DNA of 41,031 bases from Sergeia podlipaevii (Eukaryota > Euglenozoa > Kinetoplastea > Trypanosomatida > Trypanosomatidae). Both the position numbers and the translations under genes were made by a program. The notes under the pieces were generated by a model that did not search any database, was not told the origin of the DNA, and saw nothing but the letters and a program-made list of their open reading frames with translations. The stretch covers positions 1 to 41,031 of the forward strand of contig JASANZ010002063.1 in NCBI GenBank assembly GCA_030849805.1, written 5' to 3'. Below, piece after piece: positions 1 to 11,000 of this stretch (the stretch's first letter is position 1; every line of letters starts with the position of its first letter).

Positions 1-92
1 TCTCTCTCTCTCTCTCTTTCAACATATATATAAGTTGCTTTTCCTCTTTCTTCCAGTATTGGCTTTCATTTTTTTTTTCTGTTCTTTTTCAT

Positions 93-1628
93 TTACTTGC
101 CAAAGACAGGCATGTCAGTGGTGGCCTTCTTGTGCGTGATGGTGTTGGGGTTCCAGCTGGACACGATGGTGCGAGTCTGCGTATAGAACTCCATACCCAT
201 CTTGCCGTAAAAGTTCAAGTCACCGCGGAACGACTTGCCATTTCCCGTGAAGGAGAACATGGAGAGTGGCACAGGAATGGGGACGTTGATGCCAATATTC
301 CCGGCGCTCACTTCGTGCTGGAACTTACGAGCGGCCGCACCACTCTGCGTGAAGATTGCCGATCCATTGCCGTACTCGCATTTCTCAATAATCGCCAGCG
401 CATCATCCAACGTGTCCACCTTCAGGATGGTCAGAACAGGGGCAAAAATTTCGTCCTTGTAGCACGGCATGTCCGTCTTGACATCGGTTATGACAGTGGC
501 GCCGAGCCAGAAGCCGTTAGGGTAACCCTCCACCTTGCACTTACGGCCATCCACAGCGATGGTGGCACCCATTTTCTCAGACTCCGTGATGATGTTTACG
601 GCGCGGTCGCGAGACTCCTTGGAGATGAGAGGCCCAAATGGTGGGTTCTTGGTACCAACATTGGGCTGAAGCTGCTTTGCGCGTTCGCAGAGGTCAGGAA
701 TCCACTTCTGTGTGTCACCAACAAGAATAACAACTGAGAGCGCCATGCAGCGCTGCCCGCACGCACCCATTGCGGCGCCGATAATTGCATTAAGAGAGGC
801 CTCCTTGTCCGCATCGGGCATCACGATACAGTGGTTCTTCGCACCACAGTTTGCCTGGACGCGCTTGCCATTCGCGGCGCCGCGGCTGTAGATGTGAGCA
901 CCGGCTTTATCTCCGCCGACGAAGCTGACGGAGCGGATCTTGGGGGCATCAAGAATGAAGTTGACTGTATCGGGGCCACCGTGAACCATGTTCACCACGC
1001 CCGGCGGCACACCCGCCTCTGTGGCGAGCTCACCAAGGCGAATAGCAGTCCCCGGTACCTTTTCGCTGGGCTTCAAGATCATCGCGTTACCCGCAGTGAT
1101 TGCCATGGGAAACATCCACAGGCAGCACATGGCTGGAAAGTTGAAGGGGCAGATACCCGCAGTGACACCCAGAGGGTAGCGATAGCTGTATGTATCTACA
1201 TGGGCCGCGACATTGGCAAGGCTCTCACCCATCATCAAGGTGCTCATGGAGCAGGCATGTTCAACGATTTCCAAACCGCGAAACACATCACCGGCTGCAT
1301 CCGTGAGAGTCTTCCCCTGCTCACGAGTAACGATCTGAGCAAGCTCGTCCATGTGCTCCCGGATCAGGCGCTGATAATTCAACATCACGCGAACACGGTT
1401 CTGCACGGAGACATTCGCCCATTCCTTCTGCGCTTTGACAGCACCCTGCAGGGCTTCCTCCAATTCATCAGGAGTAGACTGTGGGATGCGGCCGATAACT
1501 TCTCCTGTGGCAGGGTTATAAATGTCAAAAAACTTGGTTGCCTTGGAGGCGGTGAGTTTGCCGTTGATCATGTTGGGCACGATCGGCGTCGCCGCGGTGG
1601 CAAGAGCAACACAGCTGCGACGGAACAT
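93..1628 (-). CDS. Methylmalonate-semialdehyde dehydrogenase, mitochondrial (ALDH6 family)
   Basis: Oxidises methylmalonate (and malonate) semialdehyde to propionyl-CoA (acetyl-CoA) using NAD+ and CoA, at the end of valine catabolism, in the mitochondrial matrix. The 511-residue protein spans the full ALDH fold: a MINGKL start to the core, an N-terminal half with the CPFNFPAMCC and KPSEKVPGT segments, a SFVGGDKAG segment, and the catalytic cysteine in GACGQRCMAL near residue 293. This Cys context and the overall wording are typical of ALDH6 rather than of general ALDHs. I start it at the ATG at 1626-1628, giving MFRRSCVALATAAT, a short Arg/Ala-rich leader that fits mitochondrial import. The frame stays open 100 codons further upstream, but that stretch is Phe/Tyr/Leu-rich and looks like translated spacer. 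The stop is TAA at 93-95. It is the most downstream gene of the unit seen here. The family is confident; the mitochondrial location is inferred. Confidence 0.95.
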   Translation of the reverse strand: MFRRSCVALATAATPIVPNMINGKLTASKATKFFDIYNPATGEVIGRIPQSTPDELEEALQGAVKAQKEWANVSVQNRVRVMLNYQRLIREHMDELAQIVTREQGKTLTDAAGDVFRGLEIVEHACSMSTLMMGESLANVAAHVDTYSYRYPLGVTAGICPFNFPAMCCLWMFPMAITAGNAMILKPSEKVPGTAIRLGELATEAGVPPGVVNMVHGGPDTVNFILDAPKIRSVSFVGGDKAGAHIYSRGAANGKRVQANCGAKNHCIVMPDADKEASLNAIIGAAMGACGQRCMALSVVILVGDTQKWIPDLCERAKQLQPNVGTKNPPFGPLISKESRDRAVNIITESEKMGATIAVDGRKCKVEGYPNGFWLGATVITDVKTDMPCYKDEIFAPVLTILKVDTLDDALAIIEKCEYGNGSAIFTQSGAAARKFQHEVSAGNIGINVPIPVPLSMFSFTGNGKSFRGDLNFYGKMGMEFYTQTRTIVSSWNPNTITHKKATTDMPVFGK

Positions 1629-2396
1629 GGTTAATGTAAAGGAGAAATAATAATAGTAAAAATAATAATATAAATGTTTTCTACGTTTGCCATTTGTTAA
1701 AGAAAAGATCCCAACCAACACCAGAAAAAAAAAAGATAATAAAGAATAAGGAAAGAGAAAGGTAAAGAAAAAAAGGATGGCAAAACATTTTTGTGTTTCT
1801 TGCATACATTTTAGATTTATTTTGAAAACCGTAGTAGATTTATTAAGAATACATAATATCCTTAAGTGAAATGAAACAATAACATTAGAAAAGCAGATGT
1901 AAAAAAAAAAAGAGAAACGCTTACACACATCAAAATGCTACTGAAGAAAGAAATCGCGCTTTTGTTTGCTTGTACACGCCCTCCAAAAAAAAAAAAAAAG
2001 AAAGACACCCGCATGTAGACATAACATGTACAATACAATAATTTAGTGCCTTAAAAAAAAGTCATACTTAGTCATAAAAAAAAAAAAGAAGCATCTCTTG
2101 CTTTAATACACATACACATATAAACAAACAAAAAAAAAGCAACACAAAGCGTTTCTCCGCAGAACATCTTTCTCGCCTGCTACAACCATTGTAACGAAAT
2201 AGATAGAAAAAGAACCGTGTGCTGGAGAAAGAAAACAAAGAACAGCAGCGTCAAAACGTACAGCTACATATGCTTTCATATTGGTTTCTCAATAGATCAA
2301 GAATGGATAATATAGTTAAATATATAAGATAAGAAAGCACCTCAATCACATACATAAACACCATTTCTGCCATGGTAGTAACTACCATTTTTTTTT
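1629..2396. other. AT-rich intergenic spacer
   Basis: The spacer lies between MMSDH and the upstream pseudogene. It has many A-runs on the plus strand, which read as T-runs in the sense direction, and no coding-like reading on either strand. It holds the MMSDH 5' leader and splice acceptor. I see no RNA gene in it. Confidence 0.7.
1681..1790 (-). promoter_or_regulatory. Putative trans-splice acceptor for the MMSDH mRNA
   Basis: On the sense strand a long T/C-rich tract (about 1723-1790) is followed by the first clear AG at 1681-1682, about 53 nt upstream of the ATG. This is the usual arrangement for spliced-leader addition in trypanosomatids. It supports the ATG at 1628, because the upstream in-frame extension would lie inside the tract. 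Confidence 0.5.
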
Positions 2397-4187
2397 TTAC
2401 AGTTTTCGTTTGCTGAAATCTAAGGTGCACACGCAATTAAACTTGGGAGGGTTAAAGTCCTGATAGTGCTGAAAATACATAGTATCACCTTCGGAATCGC
2501 TATGCTGATTGAGTAAACGTTTGCCAAAAAAAAAGAGAAGCCCAGGGTGCTTTACTCAACGCAAGCGCGTATAAAGGATCGGGTTCATAGCCAATCATGT
2601 CACCCAATATGATATACATATTCCCTTTGAAAGCGGGAGATCCACGACGTAAATTTTGATAATGCGCGAACGGTGGACTGTCGGCTAAGGGAGTCCATCA
2701 CAATCATGGGTACACCTCCTGTATGTTCTTCAGTGGATCTTCCTTTTATCAAAAGGGTCGAGGTCAGCTCCAGTCCTATGGGAACGCATAGTATGATTCA
2801 CTGGGTACATAAACATTTCTTCATGCAAAGAACAGCGAACCACGTAAGTGGTGGACTTACCCAGCTTCGCCTCAAACATCAGACGCTTCTCAACTGGCGT
2901 GTCCTTGTCCTTCTCAATCGCTGGCCATGTCTCTCTAGTCTTGGCCTCTGCGTCACTCTTTGGCGTGAGTTGTACTGCCTGTAAAGAGTACGGATCGATC
3001 TCGACAGTGGCAATGCAACCCGTTTTCTTATTACGAGTCACCAGCATCTTTTCATCTTCCGCCGCTGCCTTGATGCCGTAGAGCTTCTCAATTTCTTTTT
3101 GATATGCCGTGTTGGAGGCTTTCTTGTCCACGTCCATGGCGTTCAAGTTTCCATGATACTCACTGTAGACTGCTCGTTCAAGAAATATCGTGGGCTTAAT
3201 GCCGCCTCTGCAGATTGCAGCGACCACGAGAGTGTCCGTTGTCACATCCACAAAGCCAGTACTCTGGTAATAAGAGTCAAGACATGTATCAGATCCAATA
3301 AAAAAGTTGAACATTCATCTGGGTAAGATGGCAGGGAGCACAAGAGCTCTGGCAAGTGAACTGCCAACTTCCATGCCTTCAGACTTGCAGATGTCATATG
3401 GAATGCCATCAATGGTTTGCTGAATGTGCTGAATAGTATCCGCTTTAGAAATCCGTATCGACGCATGACTGGCTGCTCAAACAAACACAAAGACAATTAG
3501 AATGTATGTGCATAAGAGAAGTGCACTGCATAGCTTTCTTGAATATAGGAGCGATGACACACCTTAGGCAAGAAACATAACTCCCCTATTTTTTTATTAT
3601 GAAAAAAAACACGTATAATACAGCCACGCAGAATACTGTAGTATCGACGAAAATGCGTGTCAAAGAAAAGATATATTTCTTGAGATAAGCTTTGACCACG
3701 AAAAATGGCATAGACATAAAAATAAAGAAAACTCAGCAAGATGGTAACTATGGCCATTCTCCTGACAGGCATCCCCATGTGGCGCGCATTGAAAGAGTGT
3801 TCCCTTCCGATAGCGTCTACATAGTTCGTTGAGATACACTTTCCACCCTTGGCAGCAATCAACTTATCCATTTCCGTCCCAGGCTCGTCGTTGCCATCGT
3901 CACTGTGAGCAGCGCTACTTCACTTCTGCAGATAATGTTCACTGGATTGAATGATGAACAGGATGGAATAGACAGGTATTGCAAGCCCAATGGAGAACAT
4001 CTCACAAAAGAAGGCAAACATCTTACCAATCGTCACGCCCTTATCAATTTCCATCTTTGCCTCAAGAAGGTATACCGATATAAATAGAAGCATAAAAAGC
4101 TGAGCAGAAAAAAAAAACGCAACGGGATTTTTGTCGCGGTAGCGTGCTCCATACTGCCCCACTCTGTTTACGCAACCAGGCAATCAT
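2397..4187 (-). pseudogene. Decayed membrane-protein gene with an alkaline-phosphatase-like (DUF229-like) motif
   Basis: Coding-like peptide blocks follow each other in order on the minus strand but in different frames. ATG 4185-4187 opens a short block that must shift frame. The next frame (4183 to 3497) has two hydrophobic segments, an in-frame TGA at 3920-3922, then a third hydrophobic segment (MAIVTILLSFLYFYVYAIF). A further shift leads to a frame that reads through to 2733 except for a TGA at 3315-3317, ends at TGA 2730-2732, and includes FIGSDTCLDSYYQSTG. A third frame around 2600-2713 gives VPMIVMDSLSRQSTVRALSK. More shifts near 2600 and 2530 reach the last block, which ends at TAA 2397-2399. 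The MDSLSR block resembles the metal-binding start of DUF229 / alkaline-phosphatase-superfamily proteins. At least six lesions in 1.8 kb, beside multi-kb intact genes, point to true decay rather than sequencing error. The exact family is uncertain. Confidence 0.72.
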
Positions 4188-4826
4188 TGATTTTGCTTGC
4201 TTATTATTCGTATTGTCATTGTTAATGCTATATATATATATAACTAATGTTTACAAAAAAAAAAAACGAATGTTGGTTATTGTATGAATGATAATAAATG
4301 TGGTGGCAAAACATGACAAAGAAAAACTATAGTAACAATAAAATGGGTAAATATGAGAGTGAAAGAAGGAATGAAGCCTCACAAAAGCGAGAAAGTTGAA
4401 GAAGAAATACCACATTGAAGATATACATGTATACATTTATAGGAACCACAATGAACATAAAGAAGGGTTATATATATAAAAAGAGGATTTTCTTATGTTA
4501 TCTTTTTGAGTGTCGGAATTTCATGTCTTGTGCAAATAGCAGCAAACAATACTACTAAAATATATAGCAAGCTGTTGTGCAGCGGTGTAATCATCAAAAT
4601 GTCTCTTATCCATTCACCACTTCTTCTTTCAAAGCAACGTTTAGGCACGCTTCTCCTCCTTCACTTTTTTTTTTTTCATTTCGGAACAACTACGCAAAAA
4701 CAGCCGGAATTCTTCACGCATGGTCTGAAGTGAGAAACAAAAAAAGAAAGAAAGGAAGATATAGGAGCTACATGGAGGTAAAGGGGAATATTACACACGC
4801 TGCTTATCTAGTTCTCGTACCCTCTC
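4188..4826. other. AT-rich intergenic spacer
   Basis: The spacer separates the pseudogene from the 380-aa gene. It contains T-runs in the sense direction (4255-4266), a short TA repeat near 4231-4241 and A-rich stretches. No coding-like reading was found on either strand. Confidence 0.65.
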
Positions 4827-5969
4827 CTACTCTGTGCGCGGGCGACGGCGCGGGCCGTACCCTGGCGTGCCTTCGAGTCCAATGTCAAACCCTATCGCCC
4901 TGCTACCCGGGCACGCGCCATCAGCCCCTGTTCGTGACGCTGTTTCTTCGTAGGCCCGCACTTGGCGCATTTTTTCCTGGAGCACGAGTAGACGACTCAC
5001 CATGTCCCACGCAAGGTCAAATTCCCAGGATGGCATAAAATTTCGTAGTTGTGCATCAATCCACTGTGCAAGCACGCCCCAGCAGACACGCTGCTGCTCA
5101 TGCAGTTGTGCGCTACCACCATAATGCCCCGCCTGATCACTAGCAAGCTTTCTATGAAGAGAAGATGCGTCTGTGCTTTCATCCAACACTTCAACTAGAT
5201 CCAGTGCAGCTACGAGACGACGCTTTAGCTCCCCTTTGCCGTATGCCTCTGCCACCGGTAGCCACGTAGACGGGTAATACACGAGGAGTCCATGGGGGCT
5301 TTGTCCAACCACCTCGCAACCTGGCTCCCATGCAGGCCGCACATGAGGCACCATACGACCAGCCACCACCCCCATTGTGTAAGCCGACTCACGGAATGCC
5401 AGAGCAGGAGCAGCGGAAGAACCAGGAGAAGCAGGGGGCATGATGCCGCCGCTGTGGTAGAAGCTACCGCTGTTGCTATTGTTGCTGCTGTCATGGTCCA
5501 TATAGCTACGATGCCACATCAGTATCGCCGTCTCGCGGACAGTAACGTCCCCGCTACTCTCTGCCTCTTGTAAGCCGCGTGGATTCCCCATAATTAACAC
5601 AAATTGCTGCTGCTGGGCACCACTATCATCTGCAGTGCTGTCCTCACAAGGGACCGCTGCTTCTACTGCAAAGTAGCTCCAGTCAGCGGAAGGGAAGTGC
5701 AACGCCTTGGTGAAATCGGTAAAGCGAATATGAAGGTCAATGGCGCCGTACAGCTCGAGCCTTTCATGATCATAGACCAAAACAGCATGAGTGCCCCTGT
5801 GAACGAGCCCACGATCGTCGATGGCATAAAGACGAATGTGAACACGGCCACCGTTGTGCACCACTAACTTGCGCAGATGTTCAGTAAGTGTGAGGAGATC
5901 ATCTTCTGTCAGCACAGTTGTGTGGCTGGTAGAAGTGGTGGCCGCACCTAATGTAGAATACGCCTCCAT
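4827..5969 (-). CDS. Hypothetical protein, 380 aa, probably trypanosomatid-specific
   Basis: I do not recognise this family. The reading frame is intact from ATG 5967-5969 to TAG 4827-4829, with GC-rich coding-like composition between AT-rich spacers. The N-terminal third looks like a compact fold of beta strands (GGRVHIRLYAIDDRG, HAVLVYDHERLELYGAIDLH). A low-complexity middle section follows (runs of Q at about residues 119-122, then S/N-rich and P/A/S-rich sequence). The C-terminal part is helical (QWIDAQLRNFMPSWEFDLAW, DMVSRLLVLQEKMRQVRAYE) and ends in a Gly/Arg-rich tail. There is no signal peptide or membrane segment, so it is probably soluble. Its 5' leader carries a run of ten G in the sense direction just upstream of the ATG. 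Neighbours give no functional hint. Confidence 0.8.
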   Translation of the reverse strand: MEAYSTLGAATTSTSHTTVLTEDDLLTLTEHLRKLVVHNGGRVHIRLYAIDDRGLVHRGTHAVLVYDHERLELYGAIDLHIRFTDFTKALHFPSADWSYFAVEAAVPCEDSTADDSGAQQQQFVLIMGNPRGLQEAESSGDVTVRETAILMWHRSYMDHDSSNNSNSGSFYHSGGIMPPASPGSSAAPALAFRESAYTMGVVAGRMVPHVRPAWEPGCEVVGQSPHGLLVYYPSTWLPVAEAYGKGELKRRLVAALDLVEVLDESTDASSLHRKLASDQAGHYGGSAQLHEQQRVCWGVLAQWIDAQLRNFMPSWEFDLAWDMVSRLLVLQEKMRQVRAYEETASRTGADGACPGSRAIGFDIGLEGTPGYGPRRRPRTE

Positions 5970-6639
5970 CTCTGTTTCCCCCCCCCCTAAGATCCTTTTC
6001 TACCTTTAATTTATAGAAAAACTTATGGCGTTAAGTTAAGTGATTCTATTATACTTCCTGTACGACCAGTAAGTATATATTTACCCAGAATACACTTTTG
6101 TGAGAAGGCCAAAGTGCGTTCGCCCGCCACACTCTTGTTTTCCAACTATCTCGAGTTATTGTAAAGCACAAAGAAAAATATGTGTGTAATAAAATGAATT
6201 TCTTATATATATTATTTAAAATGCGATATAGTGAGATTCACCGAACAGTTATGAAGGAGAAATAGAGAAATTCTCCATGCTCAGCACGCACAGACACAAG
6301 AATCAAAAGCGGCCTAGTAGTCTTAGAAAAAAAAAAAATTTGAAAAACGGAATGAGAATAGAGCACAAACAAAGATGAAGCATTGCAACTCATTTTCTCT
6401 TTCTTTCTCCCAATAGATATCTAACCATATAAGAGACAAAATGTCTTTTTGGAAAAAAGAACGCTACAATACGATACGCTATTTGAAAATGCTCAGTTGC
6501 CTCACTCAGCAACGAAAAAAATATGCGAGAAAACAATTGTAAATATGTAAAATAAATGAGTATTCAAAAAGTAAATATGTAACCACAATAGCAGCAACAA
6601 CAACAAAAATGAATACATAATAATAATAGAACAGTAGCG
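5970..6639. other. AT-rich intergenic spacer
   Basis: The spacer lies between the CHAP amidase and the 380-aa gene. It has a C10 run at 5978-5987 (G10 in the leader) and T/C-rich sense tracts around 6160-6180 and 6327-6340 that could guide trans-splicing and polyadenylation. No gene was seen. Confidence 0.65.
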
Positions 6640-7413
6640 CTAGCAATCAAATTCAATCCACCCTTTGCACTCGCTCTCCAGGTCGCGAATGTAGTACTTT
6701 CCTTTGAGGCACTCCAGCTTAAACGCCGCACTGTGGTTCGTATCGCCCCAAGAACGAAAGAAACGATTCTGATCTGCTACATAGACAATTCCCTCATCGC
6801 AGTCTACCTTGGTGATCACCCCAATGTGGCCCCATGGGCTACCGCAGCTCATTGGATATATGATAAGGCTTCCGTCTTTGGGGGGCTTCAAAGCCCCACG
6901 CTTCACGTAGTGACACGGCACCTTCACAAAATGAACTTCTTCATAGTTACCATCTTCGCGTCGTTCAGCGGGCTTGCGCACATACTCAATCCCTTCAAAA
7001 CCATAAGCTGTTCTTCTTTGCGGAAGTAAAAGTCCTTTTGTAAGCCACAGCCATCGTCTCGCAAACTCGACGCACTGCCACTTGTATCCCATGAAGATGC
7101 CATTGAGGTAGTGCTGCTCATTGTCGAAGCGATTGGAGTGACCATTGCTGTAGGCTGCAACACCCTCCACGGTATACCCCGATATTTCATGCGCCGCAGT
7201 AAACTTACCCCTCTCCTTCTCTATGATACTGAGGTTGGGGGAAGGAGAGACAACAGGTGCAGCTGTCATGTCTCGTAGCGCTGTAGCGGAGCCCGTGGTG
7301 GATGCAGCTACTGTGACCGCTGAAGTACTCAAGCTCTCGTCCGCCTTTGATTCAGAAGCACAATGAGTGTATGTAGTGTCTCTAGAGCCGCTGGCACAGC
7401 AAGCTGCTCCCAT
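6640..7413 (-). CDS. CHAP-domain amidase (peptidase family C51), related to the amidase half of trypanothione/glutathionylspermidine synthetase
   Basis: The protein has 257 residues. From about residue 75 it matches the N-terminal amidase domain of glutathionylspermidine and trypanothione synthetases: GVAAYSNG, the nucleophile Cys114 in GYKWQCVEFARRWL, and the catalytic His196 in SPWGHIGVITKVD, followed by a conserved ADQNRFF segment. The family hydrolyses the amide bond joining glutathione to spermidine. The ATP-grasp synthetase half is absent, and the neighbouring DNA does not encode it, so this is a stand-alone amidase. The first residues, MGAACC, followed by a Ser/Thr-rich linker of about 65 residues, look like an N-myristoylation (Gly2) plus palmitoylation (Cys5/Cys6) signal, suggesting membrane attachment. 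From memory, Leishmania also has a trypanothione-synthetase-like gene on chromosome 23. The enzyme class is secure; its substrate here is inferred and could be another peptide amide. Confidence 0.9.
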   Translation of the reverse strand: MGAACCASGSRDTTYTHCASESKADESLSTSAVTVAASTTGSATALRDMTAAPVVSPSPNLSIIEKERGKFTAAHEISGYTVEGVAAYSNGHSNRFDNEQHYLNGIFMGYKWQCVEFARRWLWLTKGLLLPQRRTAYGFEGIEYVRKPAERREDGNYEEVHFVKVPCHYVKRGALKPPKDGSLIIYPMSCGSPWGHIGVITKVDCDEGIVYVADQNRFFRSWGDTNHSAAFKLECLKGKYYIRDLESECKGWIEFDC

Positions 7414-8014
7414 GAAGGGTGAGGAATATGCAAAACAAACGAAGTTAGCAGAAGTTGTGATATTACGGGCTCCTGGTCGCTGCAGCTGATAGCGAGGTCT
7501 TCTGTCTGCCTACAGTATGAATGAAACAACCAAGTTTAGCTCTTTAGTAGCAAAAAAAAAAGAGAATTGGGTAGATACATACGCATTGAAGAATAAGAAT
7601 GGAAACAAACAAACACACAAGAATTGAAAACTACATCAACAAACTCAAGTGTGCATACAGTCTCATACACAACATGACGCAATGTATGTTTAAACTCCAT
7701 TCCAAAAAATTTTATACAGCGGCACAAACAATGCCATAAAGAATACAACACCGTAACCCTTCCTCGTCCATTTAACCTTTAAAAAGAAAAAGTCAAAGGG
7801 AGAAGATATTTAGATTCGAAAGATACGCAAAAAAAAAAATATTCTGACACTCGTAAGTTACATATGTTTCTTTTAGCGGAGAAAAAAAAAACCGCAAATC
7901 GTAACTATCGTAACACGATAGCAAAAGTGTGAACAACAGTCAACACCTTAAAAAGGAAAAAAAAAATCGAAGCCCTCTCATCACCTCGCAATTGATGTCA
8001 ACTCACTTACTCAC
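7414..8014. other. Intergenic spacer
   Basis: The spacer lies between the FtsX-like gene and the CHAP amidase. It is AT-rich with sense T-runs at 7550-7566, 7829-7839 and 7961-7968. Apart from the probable splice acceptor near 7542 I see no gene or structured RNA. Confidence 0.65.
7542..7566 (-). promoter_or_regulatory. Putative trans-splice acceptor for the CHAP amidase
   Basis: A sense T-rich tract at about 7550-7566 is followed by AG at 7542-7543, about 130 nt upstream of the ATG. This supports transcription from the minus strand and the chosen start. Confidence 0.45.
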
Positions 8015-11000
8015 TCAGATACCCTTGATCACAGATGATATAGATCGCTTCTTGATGCTCAAGCACGGCACGGCAGATCCCACTACCGCTGAAACTAGCG
8101 CAAACACAAAAACAATTGTAATGAGTCCGTAGGGAACCTCAAAACGGAAAGGGATCACCATAGTGCGTGAAAATTGCAATGTTAATGTAATGCCAACCAG
8201 CACGCCAGTAGCGGCCCCAAGCACAAAGGCGGATAAGACGATGCAGAGGGCTTCATAGATAGCGCCGCGAATAAGCTGCGACATGCGGAAGCCGAGAGAG
8301 CGCAGAACGCCGTAGCTCCACGCATGCAGCTGCACGTTTGATATAAATGTCACCCACAACATGAAGGCACACAATGTAATGCACACTGCAGCGGTAAAAT
8401 AAAAGAAGTACATGATCAACTTTTGCACTGACTGCAAGTCCTCCACGAGAGCCTTTGTATCCACAGCGACGTGGAAGATACGATTGGTGTATGCCTGCAG
8501 CGCATTCACGAAAGCTTCTCGCTGCTTGCGTGTGACATGTGGCTTCAAACGGACATACAAGGCCCGCTTCAGCACCTCACGCACCGCACCATCTGGAAGT
8601 GTGGGTGTAGTAATGGTAGTAGTTGAAGAGGAAGAGAAGGAGTTATTGCTAAAATCAAGCGGCACAGGATCGATAAGCCGGGCAAAGTAGCTCTCCGGCA
8701 CAAATACACTGCCTTGTGAGAAGAGTAGAGGCATTGTGGAAACCCCAACAAATCCTGGCATGCGCTCAAGCAACGCACGGGGCTCCAGAAAAAAAGTGGT
8801 CGCAACCTTTTCTCCTTGCTTCACGCGATATTCATAAAAAAGCTGAGCCACAGAGCGGATGCTAAGTCCGAGAGCATCGTGTAAAGCGGCAGATACCAGG
8901 ATGGGTACAGTGTAGTTTGCCTTTGCATTCAGGTCCACCATGGTGCTTACGCTATCGTTCCCATCGTCACTACCGCGCTGGCCGGTTGTGAGCGGCTGCA
9001 GCTGTGAGGAGGTACCACCTTGGTCTCTATACTCTGGGTTGTCATAAGCACTGCCAGGGGCATCCTCATACATGCTGCGTACCACGTCCAATGCCTTCTT
9101 GGTGCCTCCACTACTGCTCATACCGTCGTTGGCGCACTTGGCATATGTATACGCAGCGTTGTACTCCTTCACCATGCAGTAATCCAAGTACACTGCGTCA
9201 AGGAAGGTGTCAGAGACTGCGACAACACCAATCTCCTTTGACTGACCGCCAAAGTTACCAATGGACGTCCCGCTGACGACTTGAGAGTAGCTGCGAAGGC
9301 TGAATGAGGTGTAGGCCCACGCAGCCACGTACATCGCCCCCTGCGTGCGCATGAAGGCATCAATAGAGGATTGGTTAAGCGGAACACCTATGCTGCTCGA
9401 TGTGACCGCAATCTCTGCCCCCATGGCAAGCTCGGCAAGAGAGCTGACAATCGCGGCGAGCATCGCAAACATTGCCCCGCCCGCAGTCAACATAGCAACG
9501 CTCAGAAGAAACATCATGTACGCTTTCGAGTTGCGCTGACGATGACTGTGCAGGTTGCGCTCAATCAGAACGCGCAGCCGGCGATCGGGTCCCCACAAGA
9601 GTATATACAGCACCACCTTTTCCATGAAGGGCTCGACGACGTATAGCATAAGGCACAGGCCAGTCACCATACAGACCAAGATGAAGTCCACCAAGATAAA
9701 AAAGAGCATCATATTTTGATATACCATCGCATAAGGCATCATGTAGTAAATGATAAACCCACCAATCACAAGAAAGAAGCCGAGAAGCACCTGCCATAGC
9801 GCCAGACCAACATCCTCCATGCGTTGTGCCTCAACCTTCGCCTCACTCTCGGGGTGCCGAAACACGTCCAAGGCATCGCGCAGACTCCCACCGAGTGCAC
9901 GCTTGATTGGTTCCCACGTCGCCAAAAGCGGCAGCAAGAGCCCTAGTATTGTACATACAACGCCAACCACCGCGGGGAACTCAGCGGGTCGTGCGGGGGC
10001 GTGAGTGAAAAAAGTTAGCAAGCCCTCAAATACCGCGTTCGCGCCAAAGACACAAAGCATACCGAATGCGGTGCCTGGAAGAAGAAAGGTAAGACTCTGA
10101 GCAACGAAGATGAGCACCACACGCGCCTGAGGCATGCCTTGGGCTCGAATCATCGCAAGTTCGAACTGCCGCTCGTCAGCGTTAATGCGGAGCAGCGTCA
10201 CCATAAGAATAACACCGAGGACTGTGATGGTGATCACAACGGTAACAAAGGAAGATACCATTAGTACCTTAAAGAGATCAAAGGTACCAACGGTTTCTGC
10301 AAGAGGAAGTTGGACAGAGCCAGTAAAGTTGACTCCTGCCTCTATCAAAAGCGCGTTGGACTGATGCACCAGACTCCGCTTGCGCTCGGCTTCGTCCGCG
10401 TAATAGGCGTGATAACGGTCATTGAGCACCGCTACCATCATCATGGCATAGTGGGATAGATTAAAGCGCTGAATTGTGTCTTCAGATACACCAATAATGT
10501 CGGCAAGTGTAGGTAGATAGATGCCCTCGCTAGGCTTCAACAGTGGGGGACCAAAGAGTGCACCTTGATCGACGATCATCTGAGTCAAGTAATGATAGTC
10601 CAGCAACGCAGCGTTTCCGAAAGCGCTAGGGTACTTACCGTCTGCTGCTTCGATGGAGTCGATCACCGTCGCCCCAAGGCTAGCTTCCACGTACTCTAGT
10701 ACGTTGATGGAGTCCTCTGTGATGTTGTTTTGCTGAAAGAAGAGCCACCAGTAAAGTGAAATTGGGTCGACCGGTGCAGCTGGACGCTCGATAATGACTT
10801 TCGGAATCGCTTCTGCCGGTATGCCGGGTAGCTCAGCCAGTTCCTTGTAAGTGAAAGAGAGCTGTACGCGGTCGCCACGATTCGGTATCGCGCCAATGTA
10901 TTCCAGAGCGGAGTAGTAGACCTGTGTCTCGCCATACCCAAATGGTCTGTAGCTCCAGGATCGTCCCAGACCAATATCAATTTCACGCTTGGAGTCGATA

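Noticed and set aside
831..1634. Plus-strand 267-codon frame over MMSDH
   Set aside because: It is an antisense shadow of the dehydrogenase with no family resemblance.
1629..1928. 100-codon N-terminal extension of the MMSDH frame
   Set aside because: It is Phe/Tyr/Leu-rich translated spacer that covers the polypyrimidine tract; the ATG at 1628 gives the normal family length and a mitochondrial leader.
3242..3496. Minus-strand 84-codon frame as a separate small gene
   Set aside because: The alternative frame over the same bases continues the pseudogene's coding-like blocks; this one is a by-product of the frameshifts.
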